Part shown: one piece after another, positions 8,331 through 17,914 of the stretch
Layout of the letters: every line of letters begins with the position of its first letter
How positions within the stretch are numbered: position 1 is the first letter of the stretch
Assembly: GCF_900625095.1 (NCBI RefSeq)
Contig: NZ_LR130760.1
Location: 676,417-740,416, forward strand
Origin: Acinetobacter ihumii
GTDB lineage: Bacteria > Pseudomonadota > Gammaproteobacteria > Pseudomonadales > Moraxellaceae
Length of the DNA: 64,000 nucleotides
Direction of reading: 5' to 3'
Notes under the pieces: generated by a model
The model's input: the letters and a program-made list of their open reading frames with translations, nothing else
Told to the model about the DNA's origin: nothing
The model's database searches: none
Position numbers and translations under genes: made by a program

Positions 8331-9069
8331 CTAACTTATTGACCAAACGTAAAGGCAAAACCTTCATTGCCAAGCCCATTGGTAGCCAAGGCCACTGTGG
8401 GACATACGCTTTTACAGGTTGTTTTTCAATGGCTTTCACCAATAATCGTGAACCCGTTTTTTCATCGACTTCAAAAGGTAAATGTTTTGCACCTTCGTTG
8501 AGTTCAGTTCGGATGTAACCTGGGAAAATCGTGGATACTTTAATGGGGGTATTTATCAATTCAGCACGAATTCCTTCTGCTAGATGAGCAACTGCCGCTT
8601 TACTGGCGGCATAGGTCGACAAATGCTTGGGTAGCCCACGCATCGCACTCATGGACGAAATAACCACCAAGTGACCTGAGTTTTGTTCGCGAAAAATTTC
8701 CACCGCAGCTTCACATTGGGCTAAAGCCGAAATAAAGTTGGTTTCTGCTGTAGCTTTATTAATTGCAAAATTACCTTTACCAATGCGACGGCCATCGCCC
8801 ACACCCGCATTAACAATAATGCGATCAATTTGCCCCAACTCTTGTTTAAATGCTTTAAACACTTCAAAAACTTGATCATAATCAGTCACATCAAGTGTTT
8901 TTACTGCAACTTTGATCTGATATTGCTGTTCAAGTTGTTTTTTTAACTCTTCTAAACGTTCCAAACGTCGAGCACAAATGGCCAAGTTATAGCCTTTGCT
9001 CGCAAATTCACGTGCCATGCCAGCACCCAACCCTGAACTTGCGCCTGTAATTAAAATTGTTTTCGCCAT
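8326..9069 (-). CDS. SDR family NAD(P)-dependent oxidoreductase
   Basis: This is a classical short-chain dehydrogenase of 247 aa. It has the cofactor motif TGASSGLGAG (residues 8-17), NAG (about 88-90), the catalytic Ser in VVISSMSAMRG and the YAASK active-site motif at about 154-158. The N-terminal ARRLERL suggests NADPH preference. It is the last gene of a four-gene minus-strand operon with a histidine phosphatase, an APH-like phosphotransferase and an acyl-CoA dehydrogenase, so a hydroxyacyl or alcohol intermediate of a lipid-like compound is a reasonable guess for its substrate. Confidence 0.9.
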   Translation of the reverse strand: MAKTILITGASSGLGAGMAREFASKGYNLAICARRLERLEELKKQLEQQYQIKVAVKTLDVTDYDQVFEVFKAFKQELGQIDRIIVNAGVGDGRRIGKGNFAINKATAETNFISALAQCEAAVEIFREQNSGHLVVISSMSAMRGLPKHLSTYAASKAAVAHLAEGIRAELINTPIKVSTIFPGYIRTELNEGAKHLPFEVDEKTGSRLLVKAIEKQPVKAYVPQWPWLPMGLAMKVLPLRLVNKLG

Positions 9070-9084
9070 TTTTCAAATCCTTTT

Positions 9085-9783
9085 TTAGATCCAAGTTAAC
9101 AAATCAGGGTTAACTGCTTTGATAAAATGATGTTCATTTAAACTCAATAACTGCGGTTCATTTCCGACCAGTCTTAAGGTGGTTAAACTGGTATTGGCAA
9201 TGGCCCAATTCAATGCAAAAGTATGAGCAGCATCAAGTTGCAATATCTTGCCTGCTGCCACAGAAATCACACCACCAGAAGTAAAAACCACCGCATAGCG
9301 CGGTTTACTTTGTGCAAGTTCATCACATAAGCTTTGTAACGCCGTTTCTACACGATGTTTAAAATGAGGCCAAGACTCATCATACTCATGATGATATTCG
9401 CCGTCTGTCCACCGTTGAACCGCACCTGCAAAAATTTTGGCTAAATAAGCTCGTGGATTTTCCTCTTTTGCAACGTCGGCTTTAAGCAATTCAGGTTGTT
9501 TAAAACGCGGTTCATACTGTGCAAAAACTTGCTGATGATTAAATTCATTCCATGCAGGGTTGCGATGAATAGTGGTTTCAGGAAAACACGCTTTGAGTGC
9601 ACCTTCGGCCGTTTGTAAATGTCGTTGCATGGTGCCTGCCACGACATAAGGCTGCTCTTTTAAAATTGTTTTAAAGTACTGACCTAATACTGTCGCTTGA
9701 GTTTCACCATGTGCAGAAAGTTCGTCATAATTACTTGTGCCAAAAGACGCCTGACCATGACGGACTAAGTAAATGGTTGTCAT
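9085..9783 (-). CDS. histidine phosphatase family protein
   Basis: The N-terminal LVRHGQASFG is the RHG signature with the phospho-accepting histidine at residue 9. The second catalytic histidine is probably lost or shifted: the usual GHG or SHG near residue 170 reads VFTSGGVIS. Similar SGG forms occur in SixA/PhoE-like members of this clade. The 232-aa protein is cytosolic by sequence. Its ATG overlaps the stop of the phosphotransferase gene (ATGA), so translation is coupled. Substrate unknown. Confidence 0.85.
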   Translation of the reverse strand: MTTIYLVRHGQASFGTSNYDELSAHGETQATVLGQYFKTILKEQPYVVAGTMQRHLQTAEGALKACFPETTIHRNPAWNEFNHQQVFAQYEPRFKQPELLKADVAKEENPRAYLAKIFAGAVQRWTDGEYHHEYDESWPHFKHRVETALQSLCDELAQSKPRYAVVFTSGGVISVAAGKILQLDAAHTFALNWAIANTSLTTLRLVGNEPQLLSLNEHHFIKAVNPDLLTWI

Positions 9784-10901
9784 TTTTTCAATAACCCCTG
9801 AACTTTTGCCAGATACTTTTGTGCTACATCTGAATCTTGTAATTTCTGCTGTCCGATTAATTTTAATGCACGAACATGTAAGGCATGAATGACGATCCAG
9901 AAATCTTTAAAGGCTGGATTTCGAGTCTGTTTGTGGAAATAACGATAATAAATCTGTTGAGCAATGACAGCCAAACGGAATACACCAAACACTTCATAAA
10001 ATGTCCAGTTTTGAGTGCTTAAACCCGTTTTATCTAAATAGTAATTTACGACTTGTTGACGGGTAAACATGCCCTTTAGGTTGGTAGGTTGACGACGGGT
10101 AGATTTAAAAATCATATTATCTGTATCTTCTACCCAATAGGCCAACGCACTTCCCAAATCCATGAGTGGATCACCCAATGTTGCCATTTCCCAATCCAAC
10201 ACACCAATCACTTCAGTAGGATGTTCAGGATTTAAAATCACATTATCAAAACGCCAGTCATTGTGAATGATACAAGTGGTTGAGTCTTGGGGAATGTTAT
10301 TCAGCAACCATTGACGGACATATTTAAATGAAGGGACATTAATGGTCTTCGCTTTTTCATAACGTTGATCCCAACCCTCAACCTGTCGACGACAATAGCC
10401 TTCCCCTTTACCAATACTAGCAAGCGGTGTGTCCTGATATGGGACCTGATGCAGTTCAATCAACTTATCCAATACATTGATACACAGTGCATGTACATCT
10501 TGTTCGCTATAGTTTAGCTCAGGTGGTAGTTTGGCACGTGGAATAATCCCTTCAATACGTTTCATCACGTAGAAATCACAGCCAATAACAGATTCATCCT
10601 GACACAAGGCAACCATTTCAGGAACAACGGGATAATAGGGCTCCAGATTTTTTTGAACCATATATTCACGTGCCATGTCATGTGCAGATTTGGCTTTGGT
10701 TCCAGCAGGTGGACGACGTAAAATCAGGTCTACATTGTCATACTGTAAACGATACGTCCAATTCGATGCACCGCCGGTATATTGTGTAGTTTTCACAATA
10801 CCTTCTAACACAACACCCTGCTCTTTTAACCAATTCTCAATGGCTAAAATATTGAGCTCCTCACCCTCTCTGACTTCACCGCCGACATCAATAATGGACA
10901 T
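9780..10901 (-). CDS. phosphotransferase family protein (APH/ACAD10-like)
   Basis: The 373-aa kinase-like protein has the APH fold. Brenner's motif is HNDWRFDNVILN (about residues 213-224), and the metal-binding motif is GVLDWEMATLGDPLMDLGSAL. Proteins of this subfamily accompany acyl-CoA dehydrogenases across bacteria and are fused to one in eukaryotic ACAD10/11, which act on 4-hydroxy fatty acids by phosphorylation followed by elimination. The next gene upstream is an acyl-CoA dehydrogenase, which supports such a role here; this is inference from family and context. Confidence 0.88.
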   Translation of the reverse strand: MSIIDVGGEVREGEELNILAIENWLKEQGVVLEGIVKTTQYTGGASNWTYRLQYDNVDLILRRPPAGTKAKSAHDMAREYMVQKNLEPYYPVVPEMVALCQDESVIGCDFYVMKRIEGIIPRAKLPPELNYSEQDVHALCINVLDKLIELHQVPYQDTPLASIGKGEGYCRRQVEGWDQRYEKAKTINVPSFKYVRQWLLNNIPQDSTTCIIHNDWRFDNVILNPEHPTEVIGVLDWEMATLGDPLMDLGSALAYWVEDTDNMIFKSTRRQPTNLKGMFTRQQVVNYYLDKTGLSTQNWTFYEVFGVFRLAVIAQQIYYRYFHKQTRNPAFKDFWIVIHALHVRALKLIGQQKLQDSDVAQKYLAKVQGLLKK

Positions 10902-10930
10902 ATTTTTTCCTTCAATGGTTTAAGTCTGTT

Positions 10931-12172
10931 TTATGCTTTCTTTTTGCTACTGTAGCCGCGTTTAGCCAATTCAAGTTTGGCAATCATCCCTTTATGAACT
11001 TCATCTGGACCATCCGCCAAGCGTAAACTACGCGCCTGAGCAAAAAAGCCTGTCAGTGGTGTATCCCTAGATACCCCAGCACCGCCGTGAAGTTGCATTG
11101 CCATATCAACGACTTTTTCCAGTACACTTGGCGCGACCACTTTAATCGCTGAAATTTCTGTTAACGCGGCCATATTGCTCAAAGTGTCCATTTTATATGC
11201 AGCATACAATGTTAATAATCTTGCCTGATCTATTGCGACACGGGCTTCTGCAACACGTTCCAGATTACCGCCCAGCTTTAACAATTCTTTGCCAAAAGCT
11301 TTGCGTGACATACCCCGATCAATCATCAATTCAAGTGATTTTTCAGCCGCACCAATACAACGCATGCAATGATGAATACGTCCTGGCCCTAAACGTCCCT
11401 GAGCGATTTCAAAGCCCTGTCCAGCACCGCCAATAAAGTTTTCTACAGGTACACGCACATGATCAAAACTAATTTCACCATGACCATGCGGTGCATCGTA
11501 GTCTCCAAATACAGGTAACATACGTTCAATGGTCACACCTTGGGTCTCCACAGGAACCAATACCATGGAGTGTTGATGATGACGATCTTTACTTTCGTCT
11601 GGAGTATGTGCCATGAAAATAATGATTTTGGCATTCGGGTCACCTAAACCAGAAGACCACCATTTACGTCCATTCAGGACAATTTCATTCCCTTCAACCA
11701 CCGCAGTTGCTTGCATATTGGTCGCATCACTTGAAGCAACGGCAGGTTCAGTCATACAAAATACTGAACGGATTTTTCCTGCGAGCAAAGGCATTAACCA
11801 TTGCTGTTTTTGTTGCTCAGAACCATAACGCCACAATACTTCCATATTTCCACTGTCTGGCGCATTGCAATTAAATACAGTGGGTGCAATTAAACTACGA
11901 CCAGAAAGTTCGGCGATGTGAGCATATTCCTGAACAGATAAACCCGCCCCAAGCTCAGCATCTGGCAGGAACATATTCCATAGTCCTGCTTGTTTCGCTT
12001 TATCTTTTAAAAGCTCAAGTTGCGCTGGCCACGCCCAATTTTTCCAATTACCATCTGGATTAAGTTGATGCACTTCATGCCAAAATTCAGCTTCGACTGG
12101 CTCTATTTCATTTTCGATAAAGGCTTTGGTTCTTGAAATAAAATCCTGTGCGCGTTCAGATAAATTAAACAT
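10931..12172 (-). CDS. acyl-CoA dehydrogenase family protein
   Basis: This FAD-dependent acyl-CoA dehydrogenase is of the ACAD11-like type, about 413 aa. Typical blocks are VFCMTEPAVASSDATNMQ (flavin/substrate site), GRKWWSSGLGDPNAK, and the C-terminal QLHGGAGVSRDTPL and RSLRLADGPDEVH. I place the start at the ATG before FNLSERAQDF, which has GGAAA upstream, rather than at an ATG five codons earlier. It is first in the operon with the APH-like kinase. Together with that kinase it may dehydrate or degrade hydroxylated acyl-CoAs. Confidence 0.92.
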   Translation of the reverse strand: MFNLSERAQDFISRTKAFIENEIEPVEAEFWHEVHQLNPDGNWKNWAWPAQLELLKDKAKQAGLWNMFLPDAELGAGLSVQEYAHIAELSGRSLIAPTVFNCNAPDSGNMEVLWRYGSEQQKQQWLMPLLAGKIRSVFCMTEPAVASSDATNMQATAVVEGNEIVLNGRKWWSSGLGDPNAKIIIFMAHTPDESKDRHHQHSMVLVPVETQGVTIERMLPVFGDYDAPHGHGEISFDHVRVPVENFIGGAGQGFEIAQGRLGPGRIHHCMRCIGAAEKSLELMIDRGMSRKAFGKELLKLGGNLERVAEARVAIDQARLLTLYAAYKMDTLSNMAALTEISAIKVVAPSVLEKVVDMAMQLHGGAGVSRDTPLTGFFAQARSLRLADGPDEVHKGMIAKLELAKRGYSSKKKA

Positions 12173-12263
12173 GCCATTTCCTTTCATTCATTTGTCATTT
12201 TGCTTTACATCAAGATACGCTTAAATCTATTATGCATGAAATGATTTTATTCAATATGTAACT

Positions 12264-13193
12264 ATGAATTATATTCATAATAATGACACTACACATCCTT
12301 ATTTAGATTTAGCTCTATTTCATCGCATTGATATCAATTTATATCCACTCTTTGTTGCAATTTTTGAACAAAAAAGTATTTCACATGCAGCATCGACCCT
12401 TTCGATTAGTCAATCGGCAGCAAGCCATGCTTTACAACGACTTAGATCACAACTGGATGATGAGGTATTTGTCCGTTACGGCAATAAAATGCAACCGACT
12501 CCTTTTGCAGAGCAGATTTACCCAATCATTAAAACTGCATTACTTTCAATTCAGAGTATTAATCAACAAAAACAAAATTTTGACCCAAGCCTAATTAAAA
12601 CTTTAAGGGTTGCAATTCATGATGAAATTGAGCCACTTATTTTTCCTCGACTCATCCACCACTTTCAAAAGATTGACCCACATATTCAGTTTAATAGCAT
12701 TAAGCTGGATCGAAAAACGATTCAGAATGATCTGGCAACACAACAGCTTGATTTTGTGATTGATCTGGAAAAAAACTTAGGGGATAAAATTGGTTTTAGC
12801 GCATTGGTTCAAGATCATTATGTCGTATGTACTCAGCAAAGCAGCATGAGCAAACAGGCGTATCAGGCAGCTCCACATATTGGAGTTTCATCGCGTCGTA
12901 CCGGAGTTTTACTTGAAGATATCTATTTGAATAAAGACGATATTTCAAGACATATTTTTTTAAGATGCCAACATTATTCAACAGCGTTACAAATTTTGGA
13001 ACAAAATGCTGAAGCCATGTTAACTTTGCCTAAAGCGGTGCTTGAGCATTTATTTTATCAAGATCATTTATATGTGCATGAACTTCCTTTTGATATTCCT
13101 TCTATTGAAATTGGTATGTTTTGGTCTAAAGAATTAAGTGATAATTTAAGGTATCAATTTTTAAAAAAAGAAATTATTTCTTTATTTGCTTAG
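12264..13193 (+). CDS. LysR family transcriptional regulator
   Basis: The N-terminal HTH is clear (LFVAIFEQKSISHAASTLSI then SQSAASHALQRLR, about residues 30-62), followed by a periplasmic-binding-like effector domain of about 200 residues. The 309-aa length is standard. It is divergent from the acyl-CoA dehydrogenase operon with 91 bp between starts, so it is the likely regulator of that operon. The inducer is unknown. Confidence 0.9.
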   Translation: MNYIHNNDTTHPYLDLALFHRIDINLYPLFVAIFEQKSISHAASTLSISQSAASHALQRLRSQLDDEVFVRYGNKMQPTPFAEQIYPIIKTALLSIQSINQQKQNFDPSLIKTLRVAIHDEIEPLIFPRLIHHFQKIDPHIQFNSIKLDRKTIQNDLATQQLDFVIDLEKNLGDKIGFSALVQDHYVVCTQQSSMSKQAYQAAPHIGVSSRRTGVLLEDIYLNKDDISRHIFLRCQHYSTALQILEQNAEAMLTLPKAVLEHLFYQDHLYVHELPFDIPSIEIGMFWSKELSDNLRYQFLKKEIISLFA

Positions 13194-13287
13194 GCTATTT
13201 TGACCTCCTTAGGGCTTTAAAAAATATTGCCAATGGAGGTCGCAAACTTAAAATGTAGACGATTGCGCTACATTCAAATTATATTCA

Positions 13288-13304
13288 GTTAAGAAAAAAT
13301 TAAG
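13288..13304 (+). promoter_or_regulatory. candidate PmrA box upstream of the phosphoethanolamine transferase
   Basis: The direct repeat GTTAAG-N5-ATTAAG resembles the PmrA response-regulator site (HTTAAD-N5-HTTAAD); the first hexamer deviates at its first base. A third half-site-like CTTAAA lies at 13313-13318. The repeat is 43 bp before the eptA start. Confidence 0.4.
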
Positions 13305-13346
13305 TTGTAATCCTTAAATTGCGAGATTCTCTTTCGGTGCTCATTT

Positions 13347-15008
13347 ATGTTGCGTTTATTTTCTCAAATTAAGGCAGCCCTCCCCAAAATCTCTTTGAGC
13401 TGTTTTAATTTAATCATTGCAACATGGTTAGCACTGGCTCTTAATTTTTGTTTTTATCAACATGTACAGCAATTATCTGGTTTTCACGGCTGGTTTGCTG
13501 CAATTTGGATTGTGATTGTCGCGATCGCATTAACGGCTTATTACAATATTTATTTGCAATTATTTTGCTGGAAATGGACAGCCAAACCCATTGCAATTAT
13601 TTTGCTGTTATTGGGTGGAATAGCAGCGTATTTTACTAATACCCTCGGTGCATACATCTCCCCTGATCAAATTCAGAACATCATGCAAACTGATGTCTCA
13701 GAAACGAGACAACTTTTGACACTGCCCTTTTTGATATGGTGTCTGTGCATGGTGGTCTTACCAATTTTAGTGATCTGCTTTATTCCTTTGGAATATCCAG
13801 CTTTTAGTCAAAATATTCTTAAAAAGCTGATACAGATTGGGCTCTCTATTGCAGTTTTACTCGTTTTAATTTTGACCAATTATTTAAACTTTACCAATTT
13901 GTTCCGTCAACACAAAGATGTTCGCCAGTTGATTGCTCCAGACAATGTCCTGAGTTCGACTTATAAATATTTCCATCATTTGCATAAAAGAAATGAGCCA
14001 CTGATTCATTACGGTCAAGATGCTAAAGTTACAGGCACAGCAGAAACAGCTCAGCCGAAAATGGTGGTTTTAGTCGTCGGTGAAGCTGCACGTGCTGAAA
14101 GTTTTTCTTTAAATGGCTATGCGCGTAATACCAATCCAGAACTGAGTCAAATTGAAAATCTGGTCAATTTTAATCAGGTGACGTCTTGTGGTACAGCAAC
14201 CGCTGTTTCAGTTCCCTGTATGTTTTCAGGTATGCCACGTCAACAATATGACGAAAATCTGGCAGCACATCGTGAAGGTTTACTCGATATTGCGCAACGT
14301 GCGGGTTATAAAGTGACTTGGATTGACAATGATTCTGGCTGTAAAGGTGCTTGTGATCGAGTCAATAACATTAAAATTAGTAAAAAGTTAAAAAAACAAT
14401 ATTGCCAAAATGACGGCTTTTGTCTGGATGATGTGCTATTGATTAGTCTGCAACGTTATTTAGCCAGCATTCCGCATCAGGATAAAACGCCGCAGCTTGT
14501 AGTTCTACATCAGCGAGGCAGTCATGGTCCAGCTTATTATAATCGGACAACAGCAGCATATTCACCATTTCAACCAAGCTGTAAAACCAGTGCCATTCAA
14601 ACCTGTGATCGTCAGCAACTGATAAACAGCTATGACAATACCATTGTTTATACGGATCATATATTAAGTAAAATCATCCAAACCATCGATCGTCATCAAC
14701 GCTATCAGTCTGCACTTTGGTATTTGTCCGATCACGGTGAATCGACAGGTGAAAATGGCATCTATTTACATGGAACAGTCTATGCACTGGCCCCTTCTCA
14801 GCAAACACATATTCCAATGTTGATGTGGTTTTCAAATGAATGGAAAGCGAAACACAGTGCAGAGTTTGAATGTTTAAAATCTAAACAAAATCAGGCACTA
14901 AGTCAGGACAACTTATTTCCGACGTTACTCTCACTTTTAGATATTCAAAGTAGCGTCATCAATCCAGAGCTAGATATGCTCAGTCAATGTCAACCAACGG
15001 CAGATTAA
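13347..15008 (+). CDS. eptA: phosphoethanolamine--lipid A transferase (EptA/PmrC family)
   Basis: This is an inner-membrane enzyme with about five N-terminal transmembrane helices (residues about 18-175) and a periplasmic sulfatase-fold domain. The catalytic block VVGEAARAESFSLNGY and the nucleophile Thr in TSCGTATAVSVPC are present, as is the metal site DHGESTGENGIYLHG. It transfers phosphoethanolamine from phosphatidylethanolamine to lipid A, lowering its negative charge. The 553-aa length is typical. No pmrAB two-component genes are adjacent, unlike the pmrCAB operon known in A. baumannii, so this may be a stand-alone paralogue. Confidence 0.92.
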   Translation: MLRLFSQIKAALPKISLSCFNLIIATWLALALNFCFYQHVQQLSGFHGWFAAIWIVIVAIALTAYYNIYLQLFCWKWTAKPIAIILLLLGGIAAYFTNTLGAYISPDQIQNIMQTDVSETRQLLTLPFLIWCLCMVVLPILVICFIPLEYPAFSQNILKKLIQIGLSIAVLLVLILTNYLNFTNLFRQHKDVRQLIAPDNVLSSTYKYFHHLHKRNEPLIHYGQDAKVTGTAETAQPKMVVLVVGEAARAESFSLNGYARNTNPELSQIENLVNFNQVTSCGTATAVSVPCMFSGMPRQQYDENLAAHREGLLDIAQRAGYKVTWIDNDSGCKGACDRVNNIKISKKLKKQYCQNDGFCLDDVLLISLQRYLASIPHQDKTPQLVVLHQRGSHGPAYYNRTTAAYSPFQPSCKTSAIQTCDRQQLINSYDNTIVYTDHILSKIIQTIDRHQRYQSALWYLSDHGESTGENGIYLHGTVYALAPSQQTHIPMLMWFSNEWKAKHSAEFECLKSKQNQALSQDNLFPTLLSLLDIQSSVINPELDMLSQCQPTAD

Positions 15009-15023
15009 ACCCAATAGAAATAA

Positions 15024-15058
15024 AAAACCGAATTTAGACATGAGCTAAATTCGGTTTT
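15024..15058. terminator. bidirectional intrinsic terminator
   Basis: A 14-bp stem, AAAACCGAATTTAG with its complement, encloses a 7-nt loop. It has a T-run on the plus strand and an equivalent one on the minus strand. It separates convergent eptA and the nitroreductase gene. Confidence 0.85.
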
Positions 15059-15083
15059 GTTTATTTGTTTAACAGCTACAGAT

Positions 15084-15686
15084 TTATTTGAATACTTTAA
15101 AACGTGTTGCGTCATCAATATATGATTTTTCACCTGCTGGTGCTTCAATTGAGCCAAACACCAATTGAGCACGAAGCTTCCAGCTTGTTGGAACTTCCCA
15201 TTCTGCATGTACCTTATCATCTACAATCGGATTGTAATGCTGTAACGATGCACCCACATTTTCTGCGGCTAGAGCTGTCCAAACTGCAAGTTGTGCCATT
15301 GCAGTAGAATGTTCGGCCCAGACAGGGAAATTATCAGCATAAAGTGCAAACTGCTCTTGTAGACCTTTAATGACATCCTGATCTTCAAAAAATAAAACCG
15401 TACCGACACCCGCAGCAAAACTGTCCATTTTTGCACTGGTTTTAGCAGCAGCTGCATCATCAGTTGCATATTCACGTAATTTTTCTTTAACAAAGTTCCA
15501 AAATTTTTCGTGTTCATTATTGAATAAAATAACAGCACGTGAAGACTGAGAATTAAAAGAGGATGGACTTTGACGAATTGCTTCCTGAATTAAGTCAGTC
15601 AGTTGCTCAGGTGTTTGAGGGATATTTTTGCCAATGGCATAAATAGTGCGACGATTTTGTAAAAGTGAAAGAACGGTATTAGACAT
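15084..15686 (-). CDS. nitroreductase family protein (HBN1/YdgI-like)
   Basis: The 200-aa protein has the FMN-dependent nitroreductase fold. RRTIYAIGKNIPQTPEQL carries the flavin-phosphate-binding arginines, and SPSSFNSQSSRAVIL is the typical SxxNxQ block. It reduces nitro or quinone compounds with NAD(P)H; a role in fatty-acid or redox homeostasis is reported for related proteins but is not shown here. It has AGGA before the ATG and is a single-gene unit. Confidence 0.88.
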   Translation of the reverse strand: MSNTVLSLLQNRRTIYAIGKNIPQTPEQLTDLIQEAIRQSPSSFNSQSSRAVILFNNEHEKFWNFVKEKLREYATDDAAAAKTSAKMDSFAAGVGTVLFFEDQDVIKGLQEQFALYADNFPVWAEHSTAMAQLAVWTALAAENVGASLQHYNPIVDDKVHAEWEVPTSWKLRAQLVFGSIEAPAGEKSYIDDATRFKVFK

Positions 15687-15828
15687 TGTATTTTTTCCTG
15701 ATGATACGCAACAGAATTTTAAAGAAAATGAAAACCAAGTTTCATTTTCTTTATAGCATTATTTATGCCAGCTGTTGGTATAATTTCTTTAGAAAAAATA
15801 CAATAATACTTTGATTTTTTAATAATAA

Positions 15829-16332
15829 TTAAAATTTACTCAATAGAACCTGTTCAGAAACTTCATTCTTCCACAACTGACGCAAAGTAGGTAAATAAAA
15901 ACTTTCACCAATTTCAATCAGTTCTGCATCAAGTAAGCTATGTACTTCGTGAATAAAAATATAATCCAGATCTACCAAAGAAAGTTGATGCTGTTTAGCA
16001 GAAACTTGTTTACGCTTAATTTGCGCTTTTTTAACCAATTGATTGGCAAACTCTTTATCTTTAAATGCAGTGATCGCGTTTAAACGTAATTCAATGATAC
16101 CCCATGCTTCCAGCAACTTTTTAAAGGTTTCAAAATCTGAAGAAGTTGATTCCCAAGTCACATTTTCTAAATCATTATCTTCAGGTAAAACAGGAAGTAA
16201 TAATTCAGCAGTACTCGGAAAAATTTTTTTTAGATTTATGAGGAATTTAACAGGTTGTTCGCTTGGATAATCATTAAATTGAATATGTTTTTGAACATCT
16301 GTTAAATAAACATCAAGCATAGTAAATATCAT
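15829..16332 (-). CDS. hypothetical protein (about 167 aa)
   Basis: I do not recognise this protein. It is soluble and rich in Leu, Glu and Lys, with no signal peptide or membrane segment. The middle (EFANQLVKKAQIKRKQVSAK) is strongly basic and probably helical. A second ATG four codons in (16320) is an equally likely start; neither has a clear ribosome site. It lies 76 bp past the fumC stop on the same strand. The gap holds a widely spaced 10-bp inverted repeat (CATCAGCAGT at 16330 with ACTGCTGATG at 16386) that could fold as an mRNA structure. Confidence 0.65.
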   Translation of the reverse strand: MIFTMLDVYLTDVQKHIQFNDYPSEQPVKFLINLKKIFPSTAELLLPVLPEDNDLENVTWESTSSDFETFKKLLEAWGIIELRLNAITAFKDKEFANQLVKKAQIKRKQVSAKQHQLSLVDLDYIFIHEVHSLLDAELIEIGESFYLPTLRQLWKNEVSEQVLLSKF

Positions 16333-16408
16333 CAGCAGTGAGTATCAAGAGGCATATATTGTACGCACATCCAGACCAGATACAAACTGCTGATGTGTTT
16401 ATTTCAAC

Positions 16409-17803
16409 TTATTTCGCGTTAGGATGAACCATTTTTTCTGGTTTCACCACTTCATCAAACTGTTCCGCTGTCACTAAGCCCAGTTCTACCGCTACCTGTT
16501 TCAAGGTTTTATTTTCCTTATATGCTGTTTTGGCGACTTTGGCCGAGTTTTCATAGCCAATAACAGGATTTAAGGCCGTAACTAACATGAGTGAGTTATG
16601 CAAGAAATAATCAATTTTCTCTTTGTTGGGTTCGATGCCGACAGCACAGTGCTCATTAAAGCTATTACATGCATCACCCAAGAGTTGAATTGATTGTAAT
16701 AAATTAAATGCAATGACTGGCATAAATACATTCAGTTCAAAGTTACCTGATGCACCTGCAACATTAATGGTCGTATCATTCCCTAGCACCTGCGCCACCA
16801 CCATCGTCATGGCTTCGCTTTGTGTTGGATTGACTTTACCCGGCATAATACTTGAGCCTGGCTCATTTTCAGGAATTCGGATTTCACCAAAACCACATCG
16901 TGGTCCACTGGCTAACCAACGAATATCATTGGCAATTTTATTGAGGCTTGCGGCTAGCGTTTTAAGTGCGCCAGAAGCAAAGACCGCAGCATCACGACCA
17001 GCCAATGCTTCAAACTTATTTGGTGCAGTAACAAATGGCAAGCCTGTCAAACTTGCCAATTGTTGTGCAGCTTGAACCGCATAATCTGGGTGTGCGTTTA
17101 AACCTGTGCCTACTGCTGTACCGCCCAATGGTAACTCGTACAAACCTTCAAGTGCTTGTTGTAGACGTTTTAAACCATGATCTAGCTGGGAAACATAGCC
17201 ACTAAACTCCTGTCCTAAAGTTAAAGGCGTTGCATCCTGTAAATGGGTTCGACCAATTTTAACAATATCGGCAAATTCATCAGATTTCTGTTGGAGTGTT
17301 TCTCTTAAACTTTTTACCGCAGGAATAAGTAATTCATTGATTTGTATAGATGCAGCCACATGAATTGCAGTTGGAAAAGAATCATTAGTCGATTGTGCAC
17401 GATTGACATGATCGTTTGGATGTACAGGAGACTGTGAGCCAAGTGCATTGCCTAGCTTTTGGTTAGCAATATTGGCGATGACTTCGTTACAGTTCATATT
17501 ACTTTGCGTACCAGAACCAGTTTGCCAAACCACCAACGGAAATTGAGCATCCCATTGTCCTGCAATGACTTCTTCAGCAGCACCGACAATATATTGACTT
17601 AACTCTTGCGGAAGCTGCCCTAACTCAGCATTGGTGATTGCAGCAGCTTTTTTTACTAAACCCATGGCACGAATCATTGCACGTGGTAAACGTTCCTGAC
17701 CAATCTTAAAGTTTTGCAAACTGCGTTGCGTCTGGGCACCCCAAAGTGCATCGTTTGGGACTTCAACTTCACCCATGGTGTCATGTTCAATTCGAGTTTG
17801 CAT
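16409..17803 (-). CDS. fumC: class II fumarate hydratase
   Basis: Fumarase C interconverts fumarate and L-malate in the TCA cycle without an iron-sulfur cluster. The signature [17 protein letters not shown] lies at about residues 318-334. Other superfamily blocks are [14 protein letters not shown] and [20 protein letters not shown] start it at [11 protein letters not shown] (464 aa, GAGG upstream), which matches family length; an upstream in-frame ATG adds 16 atypical residues. Confidence 0.95.
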   Translation of the reverse strand: MQTRIEHDTMGEVEVPNDALWGAQTQRSLQNFKIGQERLPRAMIRAMGLVKKAAAITNAELGQLPQELSQYIVGAAEEVIAGQWDAQFPLVVWQTGSGTQSNMNCNEVIANIANQKLGNALGSQSPVHPNDHVNRAQSTNDSFPTAIHVAASIQINELLIPAVKSLRETLQQKSDEFADIVKIGRTHLQDATPLTLGQEFSGYVSQLDHGLKRLQQALEGLYELPLGGTAVGTGLNAHPDYAVQAAQQLASLTGLPFVTAPNKFEALAGRDAAVFASGALKTLAASLNKIANDIRWLASGPRCGFGEIRIPENEPGSSIMPGKVNPTQSEAMTMVVAQVLGNDTTINVAGASGNFELNVFMPVIAFNLLQSIQLLGDACNSFNEHCAVGIEPNKEKIDYFLHNSLMLVTALNPVIGYENSAKVAKTAYKENKTLKQVAVELGLVTAEQFDEVVKPEKMVHPNAK

Positions 17804-17914
17804 AAGAACCTCTATTTCATAATTTAAGACAATACGGGCTGGAGCAATCAAGTTGCTTGGCTAGTGGCATGATACTAATCAACCCATCTATTTTTGTAAA
17901 TAAGAATCATTTTC

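Noticed and set aside
13201..13241. GACCTCC ... GGAGGTC inverted repeat after the LysR gene as a terminator
   Set aside because: The loop is 27 nt and no T-run follows, so an intrinsic terminator is unlikely.
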